A stretch of DNA of 64,000 nucleotides, taken from the NCBI GenBank assembly GCA_002483465.1, contig DLHX01000001.1, positions 310,238 to 374,237 on the forward strand. The letters are read 5' to 3'. Source of the DNA: Micavibrio sp. UBA7657 (GTDB lineage: Bacteria > Pseudomonadota > Alphaproteobacteria > Micavibrionales > Micavibrionaceae). The first letter of the stretch is position 1; every line of letters starts with the position of its first letter. The translations under genes were made by a program, and so were the position numbers. Shown here piece by piece: positions 52,321 through 61,690 of the stretch. The notes beneath the pieces are model-generated. The model was not told the origin of the DNA. It made no database searches and worked only from the letters and a program-made list of their open reading frames with translations.

Positions 52321-52962
52321 ATGAACGATTTTCTCGATATCTACTGCGAACGTCTTGAGCCCGGTTTCTGGGGCGAGCCGTTTAACGCTGTCACCAACAT
52401 CGCGTTTTTCATCGCCGCTTTTTTCGCGTTCCATCTCGCAAAAAAATCGAGCGGCTTGAACTGGGCAAATCTTCTGCTCGTCGTTCTGCTGGCTGCTATC
52501 GGTGCAGGAAGCTTTGCGTTTCACACGCTGGCGACGGAGAGTGCACAGCTCGCCGATGTCATTCCGATCCTGCTTTACCAGCTTGCATTTCTCGGGCTTT
52601 ACTCACGCCATGTCATGAAATCCTCGCAAAAATCGGTGCAATCGCTGTTCTTCATTTTCTTGCTGATGATCGCCGCCGTGCACCAGGTGCCGGACGATGT
52701 GCTGAACGGCTCGGTCGCATATTTCCCGGCGCTGTTCTACCTGTCGCGATTCGCAGTGTGGCACTACCGCAACGCAGCACAGGAAAAATGGCTTCTTCCA
52801 GCCGCAGCAGGGACCTTCGTTTTGTCGTTAACCTTCAGGTCGCTGGACATGCAGTTCTGCCCGGGAATGCCGATGGGGCTGCATTTCCTCTGGCATATGC
52901 TGAACGGATTGGTATTGTACCTCACCGCCCGGGCCTATATTTTGAACGCCCGCAAGCTGTAA
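52321..52962 (+). CDS. Ceramidase-like (CREST superfamily) membrane protein
   Basis: A 213-residue protein with about seven membrane helices. The pattern matches alkaline-ceramidase-like proteins: IYCERLEPGFWGEPFNAVTNIAFF near the start, GAGSFAFHTLATESAQLADVIPI in the middle and FLWHMLNGLVLYLT near the end, giving the conserved Ser, Asp and three His that bind zinc (S in GSFAFH, D in ADVIP, H in FHT and LWH). CREST family enzymes hydrolyse amide bonds of lipids or act as receptors. Substrate unknown. ATG 52321 has GTAGGA 9 nt upstream; an in-frame TTG at 52300 is less likely. Confidence 0.82.
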   Translation: MNDFLDIYCERLEPGFWGEPFNAVTNIAFFIAAFFAFHLAKKSSGLNWANLLLVVLLAAIGAGSFAFHTLATESAQLADVIPILLYQLAFLGLYSRHVMKSSQKSVQSLFFIFLLMIAAVHQVPDDVLNGSVAYFPALFYLSRFAVWHYRNAAQEKWLLPAAAGTFVLSLTFRSLDMQFCPGMPMGLHFLWHMLNGLVLYLTARAYILNARKL

Positions 52963-52975
52963 TTGTCATAATTTA

Positions 52976-53003
52976 TTGACTTAGGGGTTGTTTTTCTTAT
53001 ATT
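52976..53003 (+). promoter_or_regulatory. Candidate sigma70 promoter of ppc
   Basis: TTGACT (52976-52981) with TATATT 16 nt further on (52998-53003), or TATTAT at 18 nt (53000-53005). It lies in an AT-rich gap, giving a leader of about 70 nt before the ppc ATG at 53081. Confidence 0.5.
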
Positions 53004-53080
53004 ATCACCCCCATAAAAGAAAAAGATTAATAGCTGCGTGTTACAGGGATTCCCAGGGATAATAAAAAAGAAGAGTACCA

Positions 53081-55993
53081 ATGGGAATGTTAGTTACTGA
53101 GTTTGATCAGGCCGGAATTTCGGTCCTGAAAGCCTTTCAGGAAATAGAGGCCGAAGCACGCGAGAAATATAACGCGGGCAAGGGCCATCATCCTGTGCTT
53201 GAAATTGCAGAGCAACTTCTCAGGCAAAGTGATGACGATCCTTCCATCCCCGCACAAATTGATATTCTCCGCGACGAATTAAGCAAAAGCGCGCTATTGG
53301 CAAATATTCAATTCAAGGCTGATTATTCACGCAACTTGAATCTCGAAGATAACGAAAAGCTGTTTGAAAAAATTCTGCTCCAGCGCATAGGTGAAGGTGA
53401 GAACAAACTTTCAATCGAGCAGGTCGGCCAGCTTATTAATACCTTCATCAATATCATTTTGACGGGCCACCCCACATACGACAAGACACCGGAGCAGGAA
53501 GCGGCCATTGCAGCAGCGGTGGCTTTTAAAACAGGTGCGAAGGGTTATGGACCTGAAACAATGGAGCGTGTCGAAGCCACAAGAAAGCAGCCGTTTAAAG
53601 CGCCTACGCTGCCAATGGAGCTTGATGGGACTTATCAGAAGCTAAATAACCTTCATACCGCTGCGGGACTTTTAGATAAAGTCGCAATGAGAGTCGTGCA
53701 AAAGACACACCCCGATGAATGGATGAAAATAGATTACTGTCTTGCGCTTTTCGGCACATGGGGATCTTTCGACTGGGATGGCCGCAAGGATATCAAATGG
53801 TTTCATGCCCTTGAAAACAGGTTCCGGCTTCAGGACATGATGCTGGAAAATTACATACCGAAACTGCGGGAACTAGCAGGTTTGATTGACGGTGAAGACC
53901 GCGCCGCTGTGGAAAAAATGATTGTCGATTTCGAGCGCACCCGCAGAAGAATACAAAAACATCAGCAATTTTACAAAAAATATGGCCAGGACGAAGTCAA
54001 AAATCGTAAAAAACTCAATAAATGGGCTGAAAGACTGGTCCGGGATAAAAAAATACGGACTATCGATACGGAGCCGCTTATCAATACAATGCAAAAAATT
54101 ATTGATAAAAATCCTAATAGCCAGGCCACGATGCTTGCTGTTGAGCAGCACGGTCGTCTTAAAAAATTCGGCCTCAGCTTAGCCCAGCCGCATTTCCGGA
54201 TTGGTGCAAAATCTGCAATACCTGCGTATCAGGCCGTAACCGGGACGACGATCGAGGACAGGGGCTCAACGGATAGCAGCCACTCGGCACCCCTTGAGGA
54301 TCTTCTGAAAAGAATAATAAAAAAACAACCTAATCTTCTAGACGTGGCTAATTCCAACGTGTTGCTGTTCACCATGACCGCGCTCGTGCGGCAGATCAAA
54401 GACGAAATAGAAAAGAATGGCACTGTACGCCTGCTGGTCGCAGAAACGCATAATGCATCAACAATTAAAATTGCGCTGATGTTCCTCAAGCAACTGGACC
54501 TGCTCGACTATGTGGATGTCAGCCCGCTTTTCGAAGATAAAGAGGGCAGCTTCCGGGCAAAAGAGATTATGAAGACTCTCTATGACAGCCCCGAATACAG
54601 GGAGTATGTCGAGAAGCGGGGCGTGGTTTCTATACAGCTAGGTTATTCCGATTATGCTGTGGGCGCGGGTCAGTTCGCAGCCGGTGCATTTCATGATCGC
54701 ACCATACGCGAGCTTATCGATCTACATGCTTCAAGCGGACTTGCCGGGAAAGGGGTGAAACTGCGCTTCTTCCATACCGGCGGAAATAACATGGGCCGCG
54801 GTAACCATCCCAGCGGTGTGACCGACAGAATGGCTTATTATATTTCACCTGAGAATTTGAAATATGCCAGAGAAAAAGGCGTGGATATTGTCACGGAGTG
54901 CAGCTACCAGGGCGGGCGCGGTCAAAACATGTTCTCAACTGTAGAAGGCTGCGTCGCGGAAATGGTCCAGACCGCTTCCTATCTTCTTGCCGACCACACC
55001 AAGTCGAATGATATTTATTATAATTCTGATCGGGATTTCTTGCCGATGTTCTCCGTTGCGCGTAACGCCCATGAAGAATATTCGGGAAAAAACCCTGATG
55101 ATGAAACACCTCTTAAAACCATTTTGCGGTTTTTTCAAAATCTTTCGCAGCCTTCGGGCAGCCGCCCCAGCAATGATGAAGTGCAGGATGCTTTTAAAAA
55201 GCTCCGCGCTATCCGTTATAATGCAGGTCTCATCCAGATTTGCTATTTAATGACCGTCCTCGGCGGCGTACCCGCAGCAATAAAAAGTAATCCAAAAGAA
55301 TTTCAGATGCTTACGGAAGAATCCGAGTCCGTTCGCAGGCGGGTGGGCATGATTGTTCGTGCCATGCATCTTTCGGACCCGGATATTCTTAAAGAGTATG
55401 TCGAGCTATACAATCCGGCGTTCTGGGCCAACCGCGCCAAGTTTATGGAAGGCTCGGAAAAAGACAGTTGTATTGCCATGGCCGAAGATATGATGAAACT
55501 CGGAATTTATAAGCAGGCAATGGATCTTGTTACCAAGATCAGGTTGGATCATGACGTCATCAAAAATTTCCTGGAAACAACCGGTTTGGAAAACCATGAA
55601 GATTTCCAGGCTCCCACGATCAAGGTTTCGGACGAGCAAAAATCAAATCTTACGATTGCGCATGGCGGACGCATTGCGTCCATCGTTGAACTATTCATCC
55701 ATGCCGCCTCGCCGGCTATTCCCGAAATAGCAGGGCGGCATAATACATCTAAAGAAAGAATAGTCGAAGGATTTGCAAAATTTGAGCGCAATACTGTTAA
55801 GATATTGAATGAGCTTTTTCAAAAATCTGATACTGGTCACAATAATTACCTGCCCTCGAAACTTTCCGATTATGAGGCGCCTCCTGATTATAGGGATCTC
55901 GCCGAAGAAGTCATGACGCCGATCGCGAAATGCATGGAGCGTAATGACGCCTTTAGCATGATAATCAATGACGTTTATGACTGCGTCGGCTGA
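53081..55993 (+). CDS. ppc: Divergent phosphoenolpyruvate carboxylase
   Basis: A 970-residue protein of PEPC length. Recognisable landmarks: LTGHPTYDKTPEQEAA with the catalytic His (H130) equivalent to the usual TAHPTE; FGTWGSFDWDGRKD for the GSWIGGDRDG block; FFHTGGNNMGRGNHPSG (H565, R573) for FHGRGGxxGRGGxP; and ECSYQGGRGQNMFSTVEG for the TxQGE region. PEPC makes oxaloacetate from PEP and bicarbonate. The changes in these normally invariant loops, including loss of the first Arg of FHGRGG, make activity uncertain. It is a monocistronic gene with its own promoter. Confidence 0.8.
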   Translation: MGMLVTEFDQAGISVLKAFQEIEAEAREKYNAGKGHHPVLEIAEQLLRQSDDDPSIPAQIDILRDELSKSALLANIQFKADYSRNLNLEDNEKLFEKILLQRIGEGENKLSIEQVGQLINTFINIILTGHPTYDKTPEQEAAIAAAVAFKTGAKGYGPETMERVEATRKQPFKAPTLPMELDGTYQKLNNLHTAAGLLDKVAMRVVQKTHPDEWMKIDYCLALFGTWGSFDWDGRKDIKWFHALENRFRLQDMMLENYIPKLRELAGLIDGEDRAAVEKMIVDFERTRRRIQKHQQFYKKYGQDEVKNRKKLNKWAERLVRDKKIRTIDTEPLINTMQKIIDKNPNSQATMLAVEQHGRLKKFGLSLAQPHFRIGAKSAIPAYQAVTGTTIEDRGSTDSSHSAPLEDLLKRIIKKQPNLLDVANSNVLLFTMTALVRQIKDEIEKNGTVRLLVAETHNASTIKIALMFLKQLDLLDYVDVSPLFEDKEGSFRAKEIMKTLYDSPEYREYVEKRGVVSIQLGYSDYAVGAGQFAAGAFHDRTIRELIDLHASSGLAGKGVKLRFFHTGGNNMGRGNHPSGVTDRMAYYISPENLKYAREKGVDIVTECSYQGGRGQNMFSTVEGCVAEMVQTASYLLADHTKSNDIYYNSDRDFLPMFSVARNAHEEYSGKNPDDETPLKTILRFFQNLSQPSGSRPSNDEVQDAFKKLRAIRYNAGLIQICYLMTVLGGVPAAIKSNPKEFQMLTEESESVRRRVGMIVRAMHLSDPDILKEYVELYNPAFWANRAKFMEGSEKDSCIAMAEDMMKLGIYKQAMDLVTKIRLDHDVIKNFLETTGLENHEDFQAPTIKVSDEQKSNLTIAHGGRIASIVELFIHAASPAIPEIAGRHNTSKERIVEGFAKFERNTVKILNELFQKSDTGHNNYLPSKLSDYEAPPDYRDLAEEVMTPIAKCMERNDAFSMIINDVYDCVG

Positions 55994-56056
55994 TTTTTAC
56001 CGGAATTTAATCCTTTTATTCACCCCTCCTTAATCTTTTGCGGCCATGATGTCCGC

Positions 56057-56386
56057 ATGTTTTGGACTAAGAAAAATAAACCGGACAAACAGTCAAAGGC
56101 GTCGAAAGGCGGCCTTAAGGCGAGTGGCGGGAGTGTGGGGACTACGAATAAAGGCCAGCGTCAGGGCAAATTAAGCAGCGAAGAAATTCGTGCCCAGGCG
56201 CTGGCTAATGCCCGTGCCGCCCGTGAACGCGTCGGCGAGGAAACCATCCAGAAAATCGCCGAAGCGCTGGTCCGCAAGCAAATGTCGCTGACCGAGCAGG
56301 CCAAGAAACAGATCGCACAGGCCAATTCCGAGCGCGTCGCCGATGAAATCCGCCTGCTTATGGGCGAGAACGAAACCCGCCATTAA
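56057..56386 (+). CDS. Small helical protein of unknown function
   Basis: A 109-residue protein without signal peptide. The N-terminal 40 residues are Lys/Gly/Ser-rich and probably disordered (KKNKPDKQSKASKGG); the rest is a strongly charged helix (SSEEIRAQALANARAARERVGEETIQKIAEAL... KKQIAQANSERVADEIRLLM) likely to form a coiled coil. I know no named family for it, but its even conservation-like codon usage supports a real gene. It lies between ppc and an acyl-CoA dehydrogenase on the same strand. Confidence 0.7.
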   Translation: MFWTKKNKPDKQSKASKGGLKASGGSVGTTNKGQRQGKLSSEEIRAQALANARAARERVGEETIQKIAEALVRKQMSLTEQAKKQIAQANSERVADEIRLLMGENETRH

Positions 56387-56461
56387 CGGTCTTTTATCCC
56401 TGAAAAATTAACGATTTTGGGCTATATTGAAGACAAGTACGTCTATCAAAAGGATTCCGCC

Positions 56462-58252
56462 ATGCCCGTTTACACCCCGCCGTTAGAGAATATCCGCTTT
56501 GTCCTGCATGACGTGCTGAAGGCCGAGAGCCTCTCCAGCCTGCCGGGTTACGGCGAGGTCTCAAAGGACCTGATCGACCAGATCCTGGAAGAGGGCGCCA
56601 AGCTCTGCGCCGAAGTTTTATTCCCGCTCAACCAGAGCGGCGATAAGGAAGGTTGCGTGCTGGAAAACGGAACCGTGCGCACGCCGTCGGGATTTAAGGA
56701 AGCCTATGACACGTTCGCCGCGGGCGGTTGGTGCGGGCTTTCATCTGATCCGGATTTCGGCGGCATGGGCATGCCCACCGTCGTAAATACTGTAATGCAG
56801 GAAATGATTTGCTCGGCCAACATGTCGTTCGGCATGTATCCGGGATTGTCGCAAGGAGCGTATGAGGCGCTGCACGCGCTCGGCACCGATGAACAGAAAC
56901 AAATTTACCTGCCGAAACTGATCACCGGCGAATGGTCGGGCACGATGTGTCTGACCGAACCGCATTGCGGCACCGATCTCGGGCTGATCAAGGCGAAGGC
57001 AATTCCGAATGGCGATGGTTCGTTCAAAATTTCAGGCACGAAAATTTTCATTTCCGCAGGCGAGCATGATTTAACGCAGAACATCATTCACCTTGTTCTC
57101 GCGAAATTGCTGGACGCGCCAGAAGGCGTGAAGGGAATTTCACTGTTCGTGGTTCCAAAACTCCTGCCGAAAGATGACGGATCACCCGGCGAAAGAAATG
57201 GTGTAAGTTGCGGCTCGATCGAACATAAAATGGGAATCAAAGGCTCTGCCACCTGCGTGATTAACTTAGACGATGCGCAAGGCTGGCTAGTCGGTGAAAA
57301 ACACAAAGGCCTGAAGGCCATGTTCATCATGATGAACAATGCGCGCTTGGGCGTCGCCATGCAGGGCCTCGGCATCGCCGAAGTCGCCTATCAGAACGCG
57401 GTAAATTACGCGAAAGAACGCCTGCAGATGCGTGCGATCGACGGTGTAAAATTTCCTGATAAACCGGCGGACCCGATTATCGTCCACCCTGATGTGCGCC
57501 GCATGCTGCTGATCTCGAAAGCCTTTACTGAAGGTTCGCGTGCGTTGTCTTACTGGTGCGGCATGAATCTCGATATCGCACACAGGCACGAAGACGCTGA
57601 TAAACGTCAGGCGGCTGACGATCTCGTCGCGCTGTTGACACCGATATTAAAGGCTTACCAGACCGACATGGGCTCCGAAGTCGCGAACATGGCGGTCCAG
57701 ACTTACGGCGGTCACGGATATATCTGGGAGCACGGCGTCGAGCAATATGTCCGCGACGCGCGCATTGCGCAAATTTACGAAGGCACCAACGGTATTCAGG
57801 CGCTTGACCTGGTCGGACGCAAGATGGGCCAGGGTTATGGCCGCTTGCTGCGCCGTTTCTTCCATCCGGTGCAAGATTTCATCGAGAAGGAATCGATGAA
57901 TGCCGAGATGGGCGAATTTGTTTTCCCGATGGCCAAGGCTTTTGCAAAACTCCAGCAATCGACCGCGATGATCGCGCAAAAAGGTATGAAAGACCCGAAC
58001 GAAGCGGGTGCAGCAAGCTCGGATTATCTGCGCCAGTTCGCGCTGGTTGCGCTTGGCTATATGTGGTGCCTGATGGTCAAGACCGCCAAGGAAAAACTAG
58101 CCGAAGGCGCCGGCAACAAGGAATTTTATGAATCCAAAATCCGCACGGCGAAATTCTTCATGCAACGCATGCTGCCTGAAACCGACGCACGGTTTAAAAT
58201 GGTTCTCGCGGGTGCGGAAACGCTGATGAGCCCAGCGGCATCGGAATTCTGA
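56462..58252 (+). CDS. Acyl-CoA dehydrogenase with C-terminal extension
   Basis: A 596-residue flavoenzyme from ATG 56462 (AAGGA 8 nt upstream). The N-terminal PVYTPPLENIRFVLHDVL, the middle MCLTEPHCGTDLGLIKAKA with FAD/substrate contacts, and ARIAQIYEGTNGIQALDLVGRKMG with the catalytic Glu region mark a member of the long, about 600-residue subgroup (DmdC/FadE-type with acyl-CoA_dh C-terminal domain). It does the first step of beta-oxidation or acts on 3-methylthiopropanoyl-CoA-like substrates. A strong terminator follows. Confidence 0.92.
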   Translation: MPVYTPPLENIRFVLHDVLKAESLSSLPGYGEVSKDLIDQILEEGAKLCAEVLFPLNQSGDKEGCVLENGTVRTPSGFKEAYDTFAAGGWCGLSSDPDFGGMGMPTVVNTVMQEMICSANMSFGMYPGLSQGAYEALHALGTDEQKQIYLPKLITGEWSGTMCLTEPHCGTDLGLIKAKAIPNGDGSFKISGTKIFISAGEHDLTQNIIHLVLAKLLDAPEGVKGISLFVVPKLLPKDDGSPGERNGVSCGSIEHKMGIKGSATCVINLDDAQGWLVGEKHKGLKAMFIMMNNARLGVAMQGLGIAEVAYQNAVNYAKERLQMRAIDGVKFPDKPADPIIVHPDVRRMLLISKAFTEGSRALSYWCGMNLDIAHRHEDADKRQAADDLVALLTPILKAYQTDMGSEVANMAVQTYGGHGYIWEHGVEQYVRDARIAQIYEGTNGIQALDLVGRKMGQGYGRLLRRFFHPVQDFIEKESMNAEMGEFVFPMAKAFAKLQQSTAMIAQKGMKDPNEAGAASSDYLRQFALVALGYMWCLMVKTAKEKLAEGAGNKEFYESKIRTAKFFMQRMLPETDARFKMVLAGAETLMSPAASEF

Positions 58253-58266
58253 CAGAAAAATATCTC

Positions 58267-58298
58267 ATAAAAAACCCCGCTTCGAAGCGGGGTTTTTT
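58267..58298. terminator. Bidirectional terminator after the acyl-CoA dehydrogenase
   Basis: The palindrome AAAAAACCCCGCTT / AAGCGGGGTTTTTT spans 58267-58298, with A- and T-runs on its two sides. It serves both the acyl-CoA dehydrogenase and the convergent Pro-rich gene. Confidence 0.92.
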
Positions 58299-58314
58299 GT
58301 TGTTATTCCGGATT

Positions 58315-60534
58315 TTACTGCGGGGTCGCCGGGGGGCGTGCACCGGGCTGCTGCGTGCTGCGGAGACGCTCTTCATAGCGGATGCGTTGCTGCTCAAGTC
58401 TGCTCTCGGCCTCGTCCAGTTTCTGTTCAAGCTCGGCAAGACGTGCCTGCTGTTGCTGGTCCGTGATCTTCGGATCGAAAAGCTGGGCTTCCAGGTCCTT
58501 CTTCTCAGTGGCGCGCAGGGCGCGTTCACGCTGAAGCTGCTCACCTAAACGTTTAATCTGGCGCTCGGCTTCGTTGTAACGCGCGGTCGCGCGCTCGAGA
58601 TTCCAGTTTTCGGTCTCGATGGATACGGCTTCCTGCTTGTTGCTGCTCACATTGGTTTGTATCGTGCGGTTTTCTTTTTCCAGCTCGTTGATTTTCTTTT
58701 CAAGCTGGGAAATTTTCATCAGCATTTCCGGGTCGGCCTTGCGGCGGACTTTAGGCTCGCCGTTTTGCAGAACAGGCGGGAATTCCTCAGCGTCTCTGAA
58801 ATCGGCTTCGGCTTGATAGGTTTGCTTGTGCACTTTCATTTCGGGAGTTTGCAGGCGCTGCACATTCGAAGCGGGTGCTGGCTTGTCAAAAGCGGGTTCA
58901 TCAAGGCCCGGTGGCGGCGGAATGATGGGATCGGGCACGGCATTTTTGTCCGCGCTCTTAAGCTTGTCGGTTTTAATGACTATGCCTGGTTCTGAGAAAG
59001 GCTCGTCGGACGATTCAGGAAACGGCTCATCAGGCGATGCGGCGGGTTGCAGCGACGGCAGCGGCGCAAGTTCGGCCTGCTTGATAGGCTGCAGTTTGGC
59101 CGGAGCAGATGCGATGGGCTTGAGAGAAGCAGCGGGCTGCGCTGTCGTCTGAACGAGGCCGAGAGGTTGTCCCGCCATCTGGGCGGCGGCCATGGCGCGC
59201 GCCTGTTCAGGCGTGATACCGGCAGAAGTTTTTATCGGTGCCGGTTGAGGCGCTGGTGCTGCGGCAATCGGAGCCGGAGCAGCCGGTGCCGGAGCCGGAA
59301 CAGAAGCAGGCTTCAGGCTTGCCGAAGGCGGTGATGGCGGCGGCGATGACCACGCGATAATTTGCGGTGGAGCTTCTTCAGGCTCCTCTTGTGCTACGGC
59401 TTGTTGTGCTGCAGGCGGCGGTGTAACGGCTTCCTCGATCGTCGGCGGCACGGCCATAGGCTCCTGACGGTCGATTGGACGGTCGATCGGCGCGAGCGGT
59501 TCCGCTTTCGCTGTTTCAACCGGTGCGGACTCTACGGCCCGTGAATTTCCGCCTTCGAGAATGGAAGCGGTCGACGGATTGGTCGCCATTTCCTGCGCGA
59601 GCTGTTCGGACATGCGCTTGCGGTAAGGCGCGGGCGAAGCGGCTGGCGGCGGTGAAGCTTCTTTGGTGTCTTTTACGATGATCGGATCAGCGATCTTGAC
59701 GGTCTCGGTGTAGGGAATTTTCTGCATCGTCGGCTTCGGATCTTCCGGCAGAATTTCCGTGACCGGTACATTTTTGCCGGACGTCTCGCGCTCTTCCAGT
59801 GCAATCGATTCATTCAGGCTTGCAATAGCATCGACATCCCTTGCATTGGGCGGCGGCGGTGCCATGGCACCTTGCGGGATGGAATTGCTGACATCACGCT
59901 GGGGCACTTCGGGTGCTTTCAGGCGCTCGGGCGCAGAGACATGTTGCGGTTCTGCAGATGCAGGCGCGGGCGCGGGTTCAAGAACTTCCGGGGCGGAAAC
60001 CGGTTGCGGCTCCGCGACAATGGCAGGAGCAGCCGTTCCGCCGCCTATATCGCCGCCCGCCATACAGGTTTCAAACTTGTCTGCAGCAGCTGCGAAATTC
60101 ACGAGGAAAAAACGGAAGCTGTTGTCATCGATAACCACATCAAGCACGGAGTTATCGCGGGCTAACTGGTAGATGTCCTTGTCGGCACGCAGCGACAGCG
60201 TCGTCATGTCGGTGGCTGCTGCGGAGAATTGCTTGCTGGTCTTGCCCGGAACGCTCAGCGTGAGGTTATAGGTATTGCCGGCCATGAAGATGTTCTGGCG
60301 GAAATTGATGCTGAAGGATTCAACCCAATCCTTTGCGCCTTCGAAGCGCAGTACGAAACCGTTATTGAACTCGCTCTGCACGACGCAGTCGGCGGGCGTT
60401 GCGCCGTTGCCGACGATCCAGGATTTAGCCGGGTAAAATTGCGCTTCCGGTTCTTTCAGCGGCGCGGCCTGTGCCTGCATCGTGACTGCGGACAAGATTG
60501 TTGTTGCGAGTAGCGTCAGCGTGGTGTTTTTCAT
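58315..60534 (-). CDS. Large secreted Pro/Ala-rich protein with C-terminal coiled coil
   Basis: A 739-residue protein from ATG 60534, where MKNTTLTLLATTILSAVTMQAQA gives a signal peptide (a further in-frame ATG at 60606 would bury it). Residues 24-160 form a folded domain with two Cys (PADCVVQSE and FETCMAGG), including WVESFSINFRQNIFMAGNTYNLTLSVPG. A long Pro/Ala/Glu-rich, probably disordered region follows (to about 600), then a coiled coil of some 110 residues (MLMKISQLEKKINELEKENRTI; ARLAELEQKLDEAESRLEQQ). The layout suggests an envelope-spanning tether or scaffold. No family recognised; the terminator at 58267-58298 closes it. Confidence 0.72.
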   Translation of the reverse strand: MKNTTLTLLATTILSAVTMQAQAAPLKEPEAQFYPAKSWIVGNGATPADCVVQSEFNNGFVLRFEGAKDWVESFSINFRQNIFMAGNTYNLTLSVPGKTSKQFSAAATDMTTLSLRADKDIYQLARDNSVLDVVIDDNSFRFFLVNFAAAADKFETCMAGGDIGGGTAAPAIVAEPQPVSAPEVLEPAPAPASAEPQHVSAPERLKAPEVPQRDVSNSIPQGAMAPPPPNARDVDAIASLNESIALEERETSGKNVPVTEILPEDPKPTMQKIPYTETVKIADPIIVKDTKEASPPPAASPAPYRKRMSEQLAQEMATNPSTASILEGGNSRAVESAPVETAKAEPLAPIDRPIDRQEPMAVPPTIEEAVTPPPAAQQAVAQEEPEEAPPQIIAWSSPPPSPPSASLKPASVPAPAPAAPAPIAAAPAPQPAPIKTSAGITPEQARAMAAAQMAGQPLGLVQTTAQPAASLKPIASAPAKLQPIKQAELAPLPSLQPAASPDEPFPESSDEPFSEPGIVIKTDKLKSADKNAVPDPIIPPPPGLDEPAFDKPAPASNVQRLQTPEMKVHKQTYQAEADFRDAEEFPPVLQNGEPKVRRKADPEMLMKISQLEKKINELEKENRTIQTNVSSNKQEAVSIETENWNLERATARYNEAERQIKRLGEQLQRERALRATEKKDLEAQLFDPKITDQQQQARLAELEQKLDEAESRLEQQRIRYEERLRSTQQPGARPPATPQ

Positions 60535-60735
60535 GATTCCTGATCCCGTAATGGCCTGTAAAAAACCGGTTTTGAAAATTTGAAAGCCTGAGAAAAAACT
60601 CAGCATTAACTGCGGCTTAAACGATCCATGCGTACATTACCACCCGTTTTTGGGCCGTACAACCTCTTTTGGAAAATACGCGCACAGAAATTCTTCCGCA
60701 TTCACCCATGTATTTTCCTGTCAAATCAGGCTATT

Positions 60736-61047
60736 ATGAATCACATGAGCCTCGACGACATCACAGCGAAAATCAGGGATAAACTCGGAAAAGCCGGCCA
60801 TATCAAGGCGCGGGTCAAATTCGATTTCGGCGATGACGGAATTGTCTTCGTCGATTCAACCCAGGATCCCGCCGCCGTTTCGAACCAGGATGCTGAATCT
60901 GATGTAACTTTGGCCTGCAGCATCGACACTTTCAAAGGCTTCCTCGCCGGGACTCAGGATCCCAACATCGCCTTCATGATGGGCAAGCTGAAAGTGAAAG
61001 GCTCCATGGGCCTCGCCATGAAGCTGAACGGGATTCTCGAGGACTAG
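60736..61047 (+). CDS. SCP2 sterol-binding domain protein
   Basis: A 103-residue protein (start ATG 60736, or 60745). The SCP2 pattern is complete: ITAKIRDKLGKAGHIKARVKFDFGDDGIVFVDS, then SDVTLACSIDTFKGFLAGTQDPNIAFMMGKLKVKGSMGLAMKLNGIL. SCP2 domains bind lipids or fatty acyl-CoA in a hydrophobic tunnel. The bacterial role is unclear; the presence of beta-oxidation genes nearby fits acyl-CoA binding. Its stop shares CTAG (61044-61047) with the stop of the convergent SCO gene. Confidence 0.9.
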   Translation: MNHMSLDDITAKIRDKLGKAGHIKARVKFDFGDDGIVFVDSTQDPAAVSNQDAESDVTLACSIDTFKGFLAGTQDPNIAFMMGKLKVKGSMGLAMKLNGILED

Positions 61048-61679
61048 CCCCTGATTTTCTTTTTGATATCGTCGGCCATGAATTCAGCCGTGTCGGAATC
61101 GCGGTAGAGCCCAAGCAATTGCCCGGTCGGGCTCATCAGGTAAGTGAAGCTTGAATGATCCATGCTGTATTCGGTCGCGTTCTCGTCCTCAACTTTGTTC
61201 GCGAAGACGCGGTAGGATTTTTCCACGCTTTCGATCTGTTCCTTGCTGCCCGTCAGGCCGACCAGGCGCGGGTGAAATTGCTTCACGTATTCCTTCATCA
61301 CCGGCGGCGTGTCGCGCTCCGGGTCGACCGTAATCAAAATCGGCGTAATGCCTTCGCCGTCCTTGCCCATCATATCCAGCGTTTTCGCGATTTTCTGCAG
61401 GCCCGTCGGGCAGATCATCGGGCACATTGTGAATCCGAAATAAACAAGCTTGTAGCCGGAATAGGTTCCGTTGCTGACTTCGTTGCCGTCCTGGTCGATC
61501 AGGGCGAACGGTCCGCCGACCTGCACGCCCGGCATGGCGGCAGGCGCGCTACCTTTATCGATAACGGTCGCGTTTTTATTTCCGCCGAGCTGGATAAAAC
61601 CGATCATGGCGCCGACGGCCAGCGCGATGGCCGCGAGCATTGCCGTGCGCTTCAGGCGCTTTTTAAATTGGTCGTTCAT
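61044..61679 (-). CDS. SCO1/SenC family copper chaperone
   Basis: A 211-residue protein anchored by one N-terminal helix (AMLAAIALAVGAMIGFIQL), with the thioredoxin-like domain outside the membrane. Copper ligands C86 and C90 (FTMCPMICPTG) and H175 (SMDHSSFTY) are all present, as is the TVDPERDTP loop. SCO proteins deliver copper to, or reduce, the CuA site of cytochrome c oxidase. No oxidase genes are in the window. Confidence 0.94.
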   Translation of the reverse strand: MNDQFKKRLKRTAMLAAIALAVGAMIGFIQLGGNKNATVIDKGSAPAAMPGVQVGGPFALIDQDGNEVSNGTYSGYKLVYFGFTMCPMICPTGLQKIAKTLDMMGKDGEGITPILITVDPERDTPPVMKEYVKQFHPRLVGLTGSKEQIESVEKSYRVFANKVEDENATEYSMDHSSFTYLMSPTGQLLGLYRDSDTAEFMADDIKKKIRG

Positions 61680-61690
61680 GGGGCCGGAGA

